DNA of 54,278 nt from DATKQI01 sp035532755 (GTDB lineage Bacteria; Pseudomonadota; Alphaproteobacteria; Acetobacterales; Acetobacteraceae), in contig DATKQI010000362.1 in NCBI GenBank assembly GCA_035532755.1, forward strand, positions 1 to 54,278, in the 5' to 3' direction. Shown here piece after piece: positions 19,952-29,424 of this stretch (the stretch's first letter is position 1; each line of letters opens with the position of its first letter). The notes under the pieces were generated by a model. That model searched no databases. It was not told the origin of the DNA and saw only the letters and a list, made by a program, of their open reading frames with translations. The position numbers and the translations under genes were made by a program.

Positions 19952-20964
19952 TGGCGAAAGCCGATGATTATCGCGCGCTCGCCGGCCCGCAGAAGGCGGC
20001 GATGCTGATGCTGGCGCTGGGCGATGAGCAATGCACCCGGCTGTTCGGCATGATGCATGAGGACGAGATCAAGGAGATTTCGGCGGCGATGGCGCAGCTC
20101 GGCTCGGTGCGCGCCGATCTCGTCGAACGGCTCTGCCTCGATTTCTCCGACAGCATGGGCACCGCGGGCGCCCTGGTCGGCAGCTTCGAAAGCACCGAGC
20201 GGCTGCTGCAGAAAAGCCTCTCGCGCGACCGTGCCGCCCAGATCATGGAGGAGATCCGCGGCCCCGCCGGCCGCACGATGTGGGACAAGCTCGGCAACGT
20301 GAACGAGCAGGTGCTCGCGAGCTATCTGAAGAACGAGTACCCGCAGACCGTCGCCGTGGTTCTCTCGCGCATCCGCCCCGATCACGCCGCGCGGGTCCTG
20401 GCCCTGCTGCCGGAAGCCTTCGCCATGGAAGTGGTGATGCGCATGCTGCGCATGGAAAGCGTGCAGAAGGATGTGCTGGACGGCGTGGAGCGCACGTTGC
20501 GCGCCGAATTCATGTCCAACCTCGCCCGCAGCACGCGGCGCGACGCGCATGAGATGATGGCCGAGATCTTCAACAATCTCGACCGACAGGCCGAGGCCCG
20601 CTTCCTCGGCGCACTGGAAGACCGCAACCGGGACGCCGCCGAGCGCATCAAGAAGCTGATGTTCACCTTCGACGACTTGCAGCGCCTCACCCCACCGGCG
20701 ATGCAGACGCTGCTGCGCGCCGCCGAGAAGGACAAGCTGCCGATCGCACTGAAGGGCGCCACCGAACCGGTGCGGGAGCTGTTCTTTCGCAACCTCTCCG
20801 AACGCGCCGCCAAGATGCTGCGCGAGGATATCGAGGCGCTGGGCCCGGTGAAGCTGCGCGACGTGGACGAGGCGCAGGCGGCCATCGTCGCGCTGGCGAA
20901 AGACCTCGCCGCCCAGGGCCAGATCGAGATCAGCGAAGGCAAGGATGAGGAGATGCTGCTGTAG
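19951..20964 (+). CDS. fliG: flagellar motor switch protein FliG
   Basis: 337-residue switch protein bridging FliF and FliM and supplying the torque helix. The N-terminal part (AGPQKAAMLMLALGDEQCTR), the middle EHPQ-type motif as NEYPQTVAVVLSRIRPDHAA, and the C-terminal charged torque region (MREDIEALGPVKLRDVDEAQ-like, near residues 285-310) are all visible. Length is typical. It starts at the ATG overlapping the fliF stop (TGATG). fliN follows after 48 bases; fliH, often found between them, is absent. Confidence 0.96.
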   Translation: MAKADDYRALAGPQKAAMLMLALGDEQCTRLFGMMHEDEIKEISAAMAQLGSVRADLVERLCLDFSDSMGTAGALVGSFESTERLLQKSLSRDRAAQIMEEIRGPAGRTMWDKLGNVNEQVLASYLKNEYPQTVAVVLSRIRPDHAARVLALLPEAFAMEVVMRMLRMESVQKDVLDGVERTLRAEFMSNLARSTRRDAHEMMAEIFNNLDRQAEARFLGALEDRNRDAAERIKKLMFTFDDLQRLTPPAMQTLLRAAEKDKLPIALKGATEPVRELFFRNLSERAAKMLREDIEALGPVKLRDVDEAQAAIVALAKDLAAQGQIEISEGKDEEMLL

Positions 20965-21012
20965 CCATGAATGCCCGGCCGGCCATCCCCCTCACGCTGC
21001 AGGAGCCTGCGC

Positions 21013-21339
21013 ATGCCCAATGATGTCGAACTCGCGGATTTCCCCGATGCCCCCGCCCCGCCGGCCGACACCACCGGCCCGCGCAGCGCGCGGGAGCTGG
21101 AGGCGGTGTACGACATCCCGGTCACCGTCAGCGCCGTGCTGGGCAAGACCACCATGCAGGTCAGCCAGTTGCTGAAGCTCGGTCGCGGCGCCGTGGTCGA
21201 GCTCGATCGCAAGCTGGGCGAGGCGATCGACATCTATGTCAACAACCGCCTCGTCGCGCGCGGAGAGGTGGTGATGGTCGATGACAACAAGCTCGGCGTG
21301 ACGATGACGGAGATCGTCAAGGCGGATCGGGCGCCCTGA
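21013..21339 (+). CDS. fliN: flagellar motor switch protein FliN
   Basis: 108-residue C-ring protein. The SpoA/FliN domain is obvious: YDIPVTVSAVLGKTTMQVSQ followed by LLKLGRGAVVELDRKLGEAI and DIYVNNRLVARGEVVMVDDN. The N-terminal about 30 residues are an acidic, Pro-rich extension. The start ATG at 21013 has AGGAG at 21001-21005, seven bases away. It functions with FliG and FliM in switching and in docking the export ATPase complex. Confidence 0.95.
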   Translation: MPNDVELADFPDAPAPPADTTGPRSARELEAVYDIPVTVSAVLGKTTMQVSQLLKLGRGAVVELDRKLGEAIDIYVNNRLVARGEVVMVDDNKLGVTMTEIVKADRAP

Positions 21340-21364
21340 TGGCACGGCCGGCGGAGGGTTGCGC

Positions 21365-22717
21365 ATGCGTGTGCTGATCATCGGTTCCCTGGCCGGCGAA
21401 CTGGGCCAGGCGGGGCGCATCGCCATCGCCCGCGGCGCCCAGCTCGATCAGGCGGACGATATCGAGACCGGCCTGTTACACCTGCGCGCCGATGCGCGCG
21501 TGGATGTGGTGCTGTGCGACCTCGCACACGATATCGCCTCCCTCGTCCAGGCGTTGCAGGCCGAACGCATCGCCGCCCCGGTGGTCGCTTGCGGCACCGG
21601 CACCGACCCCGATGCCGCCGTGCGCGCCATCCGCGCCGGCGCGCGCGAATTCCTGCCGCTTCCACCCGACCCGGATCTGATCGCCGCCATCCTGGAGGCC
21701 GCCGCCGGCAACACCCATGCGCTGATCGTGCGCGACCCGGCGATGGCCGCCACGGTGAAGCGCGCTGAACAGGTGGCGATGTCGGATGCCTCGCTGCTGC
21801 TGTGCGGCGAATCCGGCACCGGCAAGGAGGTTCTGGCACGCCACATCCATCAGCGTTCCCGCCGCGCCGGCCGCGCCTTCGTCGCGCTCAACTGCGCGGC
21901 GATCCCCGAAGCGCTTCTGGAATCGGAGATGTTCGGCCACGAGAAGGGCGCGTTCAGCGGCGCGGTCGGGCGGCGCATCGGCCGCTTCGAGGCGGCGGAC
22001 GGCGGCACCCTGTTGCTGGACGAGATCAGCGAGATGGATGTACGCCTGCAAGCAAAACTGCTGCGCGCCTTGCAGGAGCGGGAGATCGACCGGCTGGGCG
22101 GCACCGCCCCGGTGAAGGTGAACGTGCGCATCCTCGCCACCACCAACCGGGACCTGCCGGGCGAGGTGGCGGCCGGCCGCTTCCGCGAGGATCTGTATTT
22201 CCGGTTGAACGTCGTCAGCCTGCGCATCCCGCCGCTGCGCGAACGCCCCGGCGACGTCGCGGCCCTCGCCGAACATTTCGCGCGCCACTATGCCGAAGTG
22301 AACGGCATGCCCCTCCGCCCGCTCACCGCCGCCGCGCTGCGGCACCTCGCCGCCCACGCCTGGCGCGGCAACGTGCGGGAACTGGAGAACACCATCCACC
22401 GCGCGGTGCTCCTTGCTCCCGGCACGGTGCTTGATGCAGATGCCATCGAACTCTCCCCCGCCGGGCCGCGCGCCGAACATGCCAACGCGCCGCGCGCCGG
22501 CATCGGCGAACCCGGCACCGTCGCCGCCCTGGTCGGCCGGCGGATGGAACATGTGGAGCGGGACCTGATCCTGGAAACGCTGGGCCATTGCCTCGGCAAC
22601 CGCACCCATGCCGCCACCATCCTCGGCATCTCCATCCGCGCGCTCCGCAACAAGCTGCGGGACTACGCGGCACAGGGCCTGCCGGTGCCGCCGCCGGCCT
22701 CCGGCGTGATGGCCTGA
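21365..22717 (+). CDS. flbD: sigma-54-dependent flagellar transcriptional activator (FlbD/FleQ type)
   Basis: 450 residues in three parts. An N-terminal receiver-like domain spans about residues 1-115. The AAA+ sigma-54 activation domain spans about 120-355, with Walker A GESGTGKE, the sigma-54-contacting loop GAFSGA (usually GAFTGA), Walker B GGTLLLDEI and the arginine-finger segment RFREDLYFRLNV. A Fis-type helix-turn-helix sits near the C-terminus (RTHAATILGISIRALRNKLR). I use the ATG at 21365 with GGAGGG close upstream. The divergent sigma-54 promoters of flgE and fliK in this window are its likely targets. Placement between fliN and flhA matches FlbD in Caulobacter. Confidence 0.92.
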   Translation: MRVLIIGSLAGELGQAGRIAIARGAQLDQADDIETGLLHLRADARVDVVLCDLAHDIASLVQALQAERIAAPVVACGTGTDPDAAVRAIRAGAREFLPLPPDPDLIAAILEAAAGNTHALIVRDPAMAATVKRAEQVAMSDASLLLCGESGTGKEVLARHIHQRSRRAGRAFVALNCAAIPEALLESEMFGHEKGAFSGAVGRRIGRFEAADGGTLLLDEISEMDVRLQAKLLRALQEREIDRLGGTAPVKVNVRILATTNRDLPGEVAAGRFREDLYFRLNVVSLRIPPLRERPGDVAALAEHFARHYAEVNGMPLRPLTAAALRHLAAHAWRGNVRELENTIHRAVLLAPGTVLDADAIELSPAGPRAEHANAPRAGIGEPGTVAALVGRRMEHVERDLILETLGHCLGNRTHAATILGISIRALRNKLRDYAAQGLPVPPPASGVMA

Positions 22718-22720
22718 CCG

Positions 22721-24805
22721 GTGGCGGAGGTCGCTGCCCTCGGCCGGCTCGGCGCGAAGCTGCGGCGGTTCGCGCCGGGCTCGGATGTCGGCCTCGCGCT
22801 CGGCGTGGTCGGCTTCCTCTCCGTGCTCATCATGCCGCTGCCGCCGCTGCTGCTGGACATGGGGCTCGCCATCTCGGTCACCTCCGCCATCCTGGTGCTG
22901 ATGGTGGCGCTGTTCCTGAAGCGCCCGCTCGATTTCACGAGCTTCCCCACGCTGCTGCTGCTCACCACGCTGTTCCGCCTGTCGCTCAACATCGCCACCA
23001 CCCGCCTCATCCTCTCGCACGGCAGCCAGGGGCCGCTGGCCGCCGGGCATGTGGTGAACGCGTTCGGCGGCTTCCTGATGGGCGGGGATGTAGTGATCGG
23101 CCTGATCGTGTTTGCCATCCTGCTGGTGGTGAACTTCATGGTCATCACCAAGGGATCGAGCCGCATCGCCGAGGTCTCGGCCCGCTTCGCCCTCGATTCC
23201 ATCCCCGGCAAGCAGATGGCGATCGACGCGGACCTCTCGGCCGGCAACATCGACGAAAAGACCGCGCGCCGCCGGCGCAAGGAACTGGAACAAGAAAGCG
23301 GCTTCTACGGCGCGATGGACGGGGCGGCGAAATTCGTCCGGGGCGACGCGGTGGCGGCACTCATCATCACCTCCATCAACATCGTCGGCGGGCTCGCCAT
23401 CGGCATCGTGCAGGATGGCATGCCGGTGGCGGACGCGGTGCAGACCTTCACGCGGCTGACCATCGGCGACGGTCTCGTCTCGCAGATTCCCGCCCTGCTG
23501 ATCTCCACCGCCGCCGGCATCGTCATCACCAAGGGCGGCACCGAAGGCAGCATGGATCTGGCGCTGGTCAGCCAGCTCGGCAGCAACCCGAAGCCGCTTG
23601 CCATGGTGGCCGGCATGGCGGGCGTGCTGGCGCTGATGCCGGGGCTGCCGATGCTGCCCTTCCTCGCCATCGGCGCCCTTGCCGGCGGCGGGGCGTGGCT
23701 GCGCCACAAGCACCCCCCGCCGCGCTCGGCCGATGCCGCCGATCCGCCCCCGGCCCCGCCCGGGCCGCTGGAGCCGCCGATCGCGGATACGCTGCGCATC
23801 GACATGATCCGTCTCGAACTCGGCTACGGCCTGCTCACGCTCGCCGGCGGCGACCAGCCGCGGCTCACCGAGCAGATCAAGGGCCTGCGCCGCGCCATCG
23901 CGGCCGAGATGGGCTTCGTGCTGCCGCCGGTGCGCATCCAGGACAACATGCAGCTTCCGGCTGAAACCTACGCCATCCGCATCAAGGAGATCGAGGCCGG
24001 CCGGGGTGAGCTGCGCCCGACCCGGCTGCTGGCGATGGACCCGCGCGGCCAGCCGCCCGACCTGCCGGGCGAAAGCGCGACCGAACCCGCCTTCGGCCTG
24101 CCGGCCCTGTGGATCGAGCAGGCGCAGAAGGAGGAGGCGATGTTCCGCGGCTGCACGGTCGTCGATCCCGCAAGCGTGCTCACCACCCATCTCACCGAGA
24201 TCGCCAAGGAGACGATGGCGGAACTGCTCTCCTACGCCGAGACCCAGAAGCTGCTCGACGACCTGCCGCGCGAGCAGCAGAAGCTGGTCGCCGACCTGAT
24301 CCCGACGCAGATCACCGTGGGCGGCGTGCAGCGCGTGCTGCAGGCGCTGCTGGCCGAGCGCGTGTCGATCCGCGATCTGCCGACCATCCTCGAAGGCATC
24401 CAGGAAGCCTGCGCCGGCGCGGCCCGCGCCATCCCCGCGATCGTGGCCCATGTGCGCGTCCGCCTCGCCCGGCAGATCAGCGATTCGCATGTCGGCGCCG
24501 GCGGCTACATCCCGCTGGTCACGCTCTCGCCGGACTGGGAAGCCGCCTTCCTCGAGTCGCTGGCCGGCCCGCCGGAAGACCGGCAGCTCGCCATGGCGCC
24601 GGGCAGGCTGCAGGAATTCATGCACGGCTTCCGCGGCGCGTTCGAAAGCGCGGCCGGCGGTGGCGACACCCCGGTGCTGCTCACCGGCAGCGCCATCCGC
24701 TTCCATGTGCGCGCCATCGTCGAACGCATCCGCCCCGCCACCGCCGTGCTCGCACAGGCCGAGATATTCCCCCGCGCGCGCATCCGCACATTGGGCACCA
24801 TCTGA
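22721..24805 (+). CDS. flhA: flagellar export protein FlhA
   Basis: 694-residue core component of the flagellar type III export gate. The N-terminal half is a bundle of hydrophobic helices with the FHIPEP-type conserved segments (TSFPTLLLLTTLFRLSLNIA, GSSRIAEVSARFALDSIPGK and QMAIDADLSAG). The cytoplasmic C-terminal domain (about residues 345-694) binds chaperone-substrate complexes. It starts at a GTG three bases after the flbD stop, and its own stop overlaps the flhF ATG. Tight spacing indicates cotranscription. Confidence 0.96.
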   Translation: MAEVAALGRLGAKLRRFAPGSDVGLALGVVGFLSVLIMPLPPLLLDMGLAISVTSAILVLMVALFLKRPLDFTSFPTLLLLTTLFRLSLNIATTRLILSHGSQGPLAAGHVVNAFGGFLMGGDVVIGLIVFAILLVVNFMVITKGSSRIAEVSARFALDSIPGKQMAIDADLSAGNIDEKTARRRRKELEQESGFYGAMDGAAKFVRGDAVAALIITSINIVGGLAIGIVQDGMPVADAVQTFTRLTIGDGLVSQIPALLISTAAGIVITKGGTEGSMDLALVSQLGSNPKPLAMVAGMAGVLALMPGLPMLPFLAIGALAGGGAWLRHKHPPPRSADAADPPPAPPGPLEPPIADTLRIDMIRLELGYGLLTLAGGDQPRLTEQIKGLRRAIAAEMGFVLPPVRIQDNMQLPAETYAIRIKEIEAGRGELRPTRLLAMDPRGQPPDLPGESATEPAFGLPALWIEQAQKEEAMFRGCTVVDPASVLTTHLTEIAKETMAELLSYAETQKLLDDLPREQQKLVADLIPTQITVGGVQRVLQALLAERVSIRDLPTILEGIQEACAGAARAIPAIVAHVRVRLARQISDSHVGAGGYIPLVTLSPDWEAAFLESLAGPPEDRQLAMAPGRLQEFMHGFRGAFESAAGGGDTPVLLTGSAIRFHVRAIVERIRPATAVLAQAEIFPRARIRTLGTI

Positions 24806-25719
24806 TGCGGCTGCGGCTGTTCCGCGCGGCGTCGATGGCCGAGGCGATGGCGCAGCTCCGCGCCGAACTGGGGCCGGAGGCGCTGATCCTGTCCACCCGC
24901 CGCTGCGGCGGCGGGGTGGAAATCACCGCCGCGCTGGAACCCGCCCAACCCGATCCGGATGATCCGCCGCCGCTGCCGCAGGCCGATCCCGCACGGCTGG
25001 CCACCCTGCTCTACCATGCCGTGCCCCCCGCCCTGCACGCCGCCTTGCAGGATGGCCCGCTGGATGCCGCATTGCGCGCCCTGTTCGTCTTCGCCCGCCT
25101 GCCGCTGGGGGGACAGGACAAGCCGCTGCTGCTGGCCGGGGCACCGGGTGCGGGCAAAACCCTCACCGCCGCACGGCTCGCCACAAGGCTCGTGATGGCC
25201 GGCGAACGGCCGATGGTCATCTCCGCCGATGGCCAGCGCGCCGGCGCCACCGAACAGCTCGCCGCCTACACCCGCCTGCTGGGGCTCGATCTCGTGGTGG
25301 CGAGCCATCCGGTCAGCCTCGCCCGCGCGCTCGCCCGCCGCCCGACGGATACGCCGATGCTGATCGACACCGCCGGCTGCGACATCCACGACCCCGGCCA
25401 GCGCACGGCCCTCGCCGACTGTGCCGCGGCCGCCGATGCCACGCTCGCACTGGTGCTGCCGGCCGGGCTCGATGCCGCGGAATCAGCCGACCTGGGCGCC
25501 GCCTTCGCCGATGCCGGGGCCGCCGCGCTGATCGTCACGCGGCTCGATCTCAGCCGCCGCCTGGGCGGGGTGCTGGCCGCCGCCTCCGCCGGCCGATTGC
25601 CGCTCGCCGAAGCCGGCATCGGCCCGGGTGCCGCGGACGGGCTCGCACCCTGTACGCCCGCGCTGCTCGCCGAACGGCTGCTGCGCCCGCACTCACCCAC
25701 CCCGGAGCCCCGCCGATGA
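24805..25719 (+). CDS. flhF: flagellar biosynthesis GTPase FlhF (short form)
   Basis: 304-residue SRP-type GTPase involved in placing flagella. The start matches FlhF (MRLRLFRAASMAEAMAQLRA followed by LGPEALILSTRR). The GTPase core has the P-loop GAPGAGKT, a divergent G2 region SADGQRAGATEQLAAYTRLL, and the G3-type LIDTAG. The basic N-terminal domain is unusually small and the protein is shorter than common FlhF proteins (roughly 350-450 residues). The ATG at 24805 overlaps the flhA stop; the longer frame from 24109 only reads through flhA. flhG follows with a four-base overlap. Confidence 0.9.
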   Translation: MRLRLFRAASMAEAMAQLRAELGPEALILSTRRCGGGVEITAALEPAQPDPDDPPPLPQADPARLATLLYHAVPPALHAALQDGPLDAALRALFVFARLPLGGQDKPLLLAGAPGAGKTLTAARLATRLVMAGERPMVISADGQRAGATEQLAAYTRLLGLDLVVASHPVSLARALARRPTDTPMLIDTAGCDIHDPGQRTALADCAAAADATLALVLPAGLDAAESADLGAAFADAGAAALIVTRLDLSRRLGGVLAAASAGRLPLAEAGIGPGAADGLAPCTPALLAERLLRPHSPTPEPRR

Positions 25720-26492
25720 CCCTGATGCTCTCGCCGATCGCCCACGTCCCGGCCACGACCGGCCGCATCCTGGCGGTGGCGTCCGGCAAGGGCGGCGTGG
25801 GCAAGACCTGGCTCGCCATCACGCTCGCCCACGCCCTGGCCCGCGCCGGGCAGCGCATATTGCTGTTCGACGGCGATCTCGGGCTCGCCAATGTCGATAT
25901 CCAGCTCGGCATCGCCCCGCCGCACGATATCGGCGCGGTCATTGCCGGCCGCGTCACGCTCGCCGATGCGGTGGTGGCGTGTCCCGCCGGCGGGTTCGAT
26001 ATCCTGGCCGGCCGCTCCGGTTCCGGCGCGCTGTCGGCGCTCGATCCGGTGGCGCTGGAAGGACTGCTTGCCGGGCTTCGCGCCGCCACCGGCCGCTACG
26101 ACAGCGTCCTCCTCGATCTCGGTGCCGGGCTCGATCGCGCCGTCCGGCGGATGTCCGCCTTTGCCGATTCGCTGCTGGTGCTCGCGACCGAGGAGCCGAC
26201 GAGCCTGACGGATGCCTACGCCGCGCTGAAGCTGTTCGCGCGCGACCGGCCGGGCGGGGATGCGCGCGTGGTGGTGAACCAGGCCACCTCCCGCGCGGCG
26301 GGGGAACGCACCTTCGCAACACTGGCCCGCGCCTGCCGCAGCTTCCTCGGTACCGCACCGGCGCTCGCCGGCATCATCCGGCGCGATCCGCACGTGCCGG
26401 AGGCGATCCGCCGCCAGTCCCTGCTGCTCATGCGCCATCCGGCCAGCCCCGCCGCCGCCGACATCGCCGCCCTGGCCGAGACCTTGCGTTAA
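25716..26492 (+). CDS. flhG: MinD-like ATPase FlhG/FleN
   Basis: 258-residue ParA/MinD-family ATPase that limits flagellar number, usually with FlhF and the FleQ/FlbD activator. The deviant Walker A ASGKGGVGKTWLA (residues 22-34) is followed by LFDGDLGLANVDIQLGI, with the Walker A' aspartates. The later LLDLGAGLD corresponds to Walker B. The start ATG overlaps flhF by four bases. Last gene of the plus-strand flagellar run; a 20-base gap containing the palindrome GCCCCGGGGC separates it from the convergent fhs. Confidence 0.92.
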   Translation: MTLMLSPIAHVPATTGRILAVASGKGGVGKTWLAITLAHALARAGQRILLFDGDLGLANVDIQLGIAPPHDIGAVIAGRVTLADAVVACPAGGFDILAGRSGSGALSALDPVALEGLLAGLRAATGRYDSVLLDLGAGLDRAVRRMSAFADSLLVLATEEPTSLTDAYAALKLFARDRPGGDARVVVNQATSRAAGERTFATLARACRSFLGTAPALAGIIRRDPHVPEAIRRQSLLLMRHPASPAAADIAALAETLR

Positions 26493-26512
26493 GCCCCGGG
26501 GCGGCGCGTGCG

Positions 26513-28183
26513 TCAGAACAGCCCCTCGATCGCCCCGTCCGGCCCCAGGCGGATCGCCTCGGCCGCCGGGTGGCGCGGCAGGCCGGGCATGGTCCTGATC
26601 TCGCCGCAGACCGCCACCACGAACCCCGCCCCGGCCGACAGCCGCACTTCCCGCACCGGCAGGATGTGCCCTTCCGGCGCCCCCAGCGCGGCCGGATCGG
26701 CGCTGAAGCTGTACTGTGTCTTCGCGATGCACACCGGTACATCGCCGAAACCTGCCGCCTCGAACGCCGCCAGCCGCTTCGCCACCGCCTCAGGCAACGC
26801 GATGCCCGCGGCGCGGTACACCTCGCGCGCGATGACGCGGATCTTGTTGGCAAGCGGCATCCTGTCCGGATACAGCGGCGCGAAATGCGCCGTGCGTGCG
26901 GCAATGCGCGCCCGCACGGCATCGGCAAGCGCCATTGCGCCGGCCGCGCCATCCGCCCAATGCGTGCAGGGCACCAGCTCCACATCGAGCCCCGCGAGCC
27001 CCGCCCGCACCGCCGCGATCTCGGCCTCCGTGTCGGCGGAAAACCCGTTCAGCGCCACCACCACCGGCAGCCCGAACTTCCGCATGTTCTCCACATGCCG
27101 CACGAGGTTCACCACTCCCCGCGCCACGGCCGCCGCGTCCTCCGCCCCGAGGGCGGACTTGGCCACGCCGCCGTGCATCTTCAGTGCCCGAATGGTCGCG
27201 ACGACCACCGCGCAGGCCGGCGCGAGGCCGGCGAGCCGGCATTTGATATCGAGGAACTTCTCGCCGCCCAGATCGGCGCCGAACCCCGCCTCGGTCACCA
27301 CCACGTCGGCGAGCTTCAGCCCCAGCCGCGTCGCCATCACCGAATTGCAGCCATGTGCGATGTTGGCGAACGGCCCGCCATGCACCAGCGCCGGGGCGCC
27401 TTCCAGCGTCTGCACCAGATTGGGCATCAGCGCGTCGCGCAGCAGCGCGGCCGTCGCTCCATCGGCCTTCAGGTCCCCCGCCGTCACCGCCGAACCGTCG
27501 CGCCGCTGCGCGACGATGATGCGCCCGAGCCGCGCTTGCAGATCGGCGCGATCGCGCGCCAGACAGAACACCGCCATCACCTCGGAGGCGACGGTGATGT
27601 CGAACCCGTCCTCGCGCGGCGCGCCGTTGGCCCCGCCGCCCAGGCCGTTGACGATGCTGCGCAACGCCCGGTCGTTCATGTCGAGCGAGCGGCGCCAGAA
27701 CACGCGGCGCGGATCGATGCCGAGTTCGTTGCCCCAGAAGATGTGGTTGTCCACCATCGCGGCGAGCAGGTTGTTCGCGCTCGTGATGGCGTGAAAATCG
27801 CCGGTGAAATGCAGGTTGATCTGGTCCATCGGCGCCACCTGCGCCCGCCCGCCGCCCGTGGCCCCGCCCTTCTGGCCGAAGCAGGGGCCGAGGCTCGGCT
27901 CGCGCAGGCAGATCATCGTGCGCGTGCCGGTCGCGTTCAGCGCGTCGCCGAGCCCGATCGTGGTGGTGGTCTTGCCCTCTCCGGCCGGGGTGGGGCTGAT
28001 CCCGCTCACCAGCACCAGTGCGCCATCGGGCCGGTCGCTCACGGAATCGATGAAATCGAACCCGATCTTCGCCTTGAACCGACCGTAGGGCTCCAGCGCA
28101 TCGTCCGGAATGCCCGCGCGCGCCGCGATCTCGCCGATCGGGCGCAGCGATGCCGCACGGGCGATAGCAAGATCGTCGGGCAT
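26513..28183 (-). CDS. fhs: formate--tetrahydrofolate ligase
   Basis: 556 residues. Catalyses ATP-dependent formation of 10-formyltetrahydrofolate from formate and THF, feeding purine and one-carbon metabolism. Signatures include PTPAGEGKTTTTIGLGDALN (ATP-binding P-loop), LREPSLGPCFGQKGGATGGG, and DINLHFTGDFHAI-type sequence. Length equals the usual monofunctional bacterial enzyme. It starts at the ATG at 28183, 13 bases after the phnW-like gene stop on the same strand, so the two may be cotranscribed. Confidence 0.97.
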   Translation of the reverse strand: MPDDLAIARAASLRPIGEIAARAGIPDDALEPYGRFKAKIGFDFIDSVSDRPDGALVLVSGISPTPAGEGKTTTTIGLGDALNATGTRTMICLREPSLGPCFGQKGGATGGGRAQVAPMDQINLHFTGDFHAITSANNLLAAMVDNHIFWGNELGIDPRRVFWRRSLDMNDRALRSIVNGLGGGANGAPREDGFDITVASEVMAVFCLARDRADLQARLGRIIVAQRRDGSAVTAGDLKADGATAALLRDALMPNLVQTLEGAPALVHGGPFANIAHGCNSVMATRLGLKLADVVVTEAGFGADLGGEKFLDIKCRLAGLAPACAVVVATIRALKMHGGVAKSALGAEDAAAVARGVVNLVRHVENMRKFGLPVVVALNGFSADTEAEIAAVRAGLAGLDVELVPCTHWADGAAGAMALADAVRARIAARTAHFAPLYPDRMPLANKIRVIAREVYRAAGIALPEAVAKRLAAFEAAGFGDVPVCIAKTQYSFSADPAALGAPEGHILPVREVRLSAGAGFVVAVCGEIRTMPGLPRHPAAEAIRLGPDGAIEGLF

Positions 28184-28196
28184 GGTCCGCTCCCCG

Positions 28197-29309
28197 TCAG
28201 GCCGCGCGCGTGCGGCGGATGCCGATATCCCGCAGCGCCGCGCCCATCGCGTCCAGCGCGCCGCGCATCTGCGCGGGCGTGATGGCGCCGATGCAGCCCA
28301 CGCGGAAGCTCGGTTCCTTCGTGTTGTAGAAATTGCTGATCAGCACCCCGCGCGCCTTCAGCGCATCGACGAAATGCTGGAGGTTCCACGCCGGATCGGC
28401 GGGAGCGAGGATGTTGACCACGATCGGCCCCTGCGCGGTGCGCGACAGGCACGCGGTGAGCCCGAGCGTCGCCGCCCCGTCATGGATCACCCGCATGTTC
28501 GCCGCATACCGGGCGAGCCGTTTCGCCGGCCCGCCCTCCTGCGCCAGCCGGTCGAGCGCCACGTCCAGTGCCGCGATCACCTGCGCGGGCGGGGTGAAGC
28601 GCGCGCTGCCGGGTTGGGCCCGGCGGGCATTGGCCGCGATGTCCGCCAGATCGAGCGACCAGCTTCCGGCAAGCCCAGGCGCCGCCTCCAGCCGGTCCGC
28701 CCGCGCCACCACGAAGGCGAGCCCGGGCAGCCCTTCCAGGCATTTGTTGGCGGTGCAGACCATCGCGTCGATCTCGGGCTGCCCCGACAGGTCGATCGGC
28801 AGCGCGCCGAAGGCGGAGACCGCATCCAGGATCATCCGCCGCCCCGCCGCGCGCACCGCCGCGCCGACCGCGGCCGCATCATGCACCACGCCGCTGCTCG
28901 TCTCGGAATACACGAGACCGACGTGGGAGATCGCCGGGTCGGCCGCCAGCGCCGCCGCCACCGCCTCGGGGGCGACCGGCTCCACGAGGGAGGCCGGCAG
29001 TTCCACCACGACCCGCCCCGCCTCGCGCGCAAGGCGCACCATGCGCTCGGCATAGCTGCCGGTCATCGGCACGAGAATCCGGCCGCCGGGGGGAATGAAG
29101 CTGCGCACCGCCGCCTCGATCCCGTAGTGGCCGGAGCCGGGCACGGGCAGGGCGATGTGCTGCGCGGTCCCGCCCGCCAGCACGCGCATTCGCTCCCGCA
29201 CTCGCGCGTACAGCGCGCAGAAATCCCGGTCCCACGGAGCGAAATCCTGGGCCATGGCGGCACGCACGTCGGGATGGGTGGCCACCGGGCCCGGTATCAG
29301 CAGCAGCAA
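28197..29309 (-). CDS. phnW: PhnW-like class V aminotransferase (probable 2-aminoethylphosphonate--pyruvate transaminase)
   Basis: 370 residues from the TTG at 29309, which has AGGAG six bases upstream and begins MLLLIPGPVATHPDVRAAM, where family similarity starts. An ATG 39 bases earlier (29348) has no ribosome site and lies in AT-rich, promoter-like sequence. PLP-dependent fold type I features are ALPVPGSGHYGIEAA, YSETSSGVVHD, LDAVSAFGALPID, and the Schiff-base lysine in CTANKCLEGLPGLAFV (K189). These match PhnW, which converts 2-aminoethylphosphonate and pyruvate to phosphonoacetaldehyde and alanine. No phnX or other phosphonate gene lies nearby, so a related class V activity remains possible. 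Confidence 0.75.
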   Translation of the reverse strand: MLLLIPGPVATHPDVRAAMAQDFAPWDRDFCALYARVRERMRVLAGGTAQHIALPVPGSGHYGIEAAVRSFIPPGGRILVPMTGSYAERMVRLAREAGRVVVELPASLVEPVAPEAVAAALAADPAISHVGLVYSETSSGVVHDAAAVGAAVRAAGRRMILDAVSAFGALPIDLSGQPEIDAMVCTANKCLEGLPGLAFVVARADRLEAAPGLAGSWSLDLADIAANARRAQPGSARFTPPAQVIAALDVALDRLAQEGGPAKRLARYAANMRVIHDGAATLGLTACLSRTAQGPIVVNILAPADPAWNLQHFVDALKARGVLISNFYNTKEPSFRVGCIGAITPAQMRGALDAMGAALRDIGIRRTRAA

Positions 29310-29424
29310 GACGCGCTCCTGTTGTTTATTTGTACCGAGGATTGGCATGACGCAGGCAGGAAATCCACCCCGCCCGCCGCGTGGCCGCTTCGCCTGCCGC
29401 GCAGGTTGCTGCTACACTCGCCGC

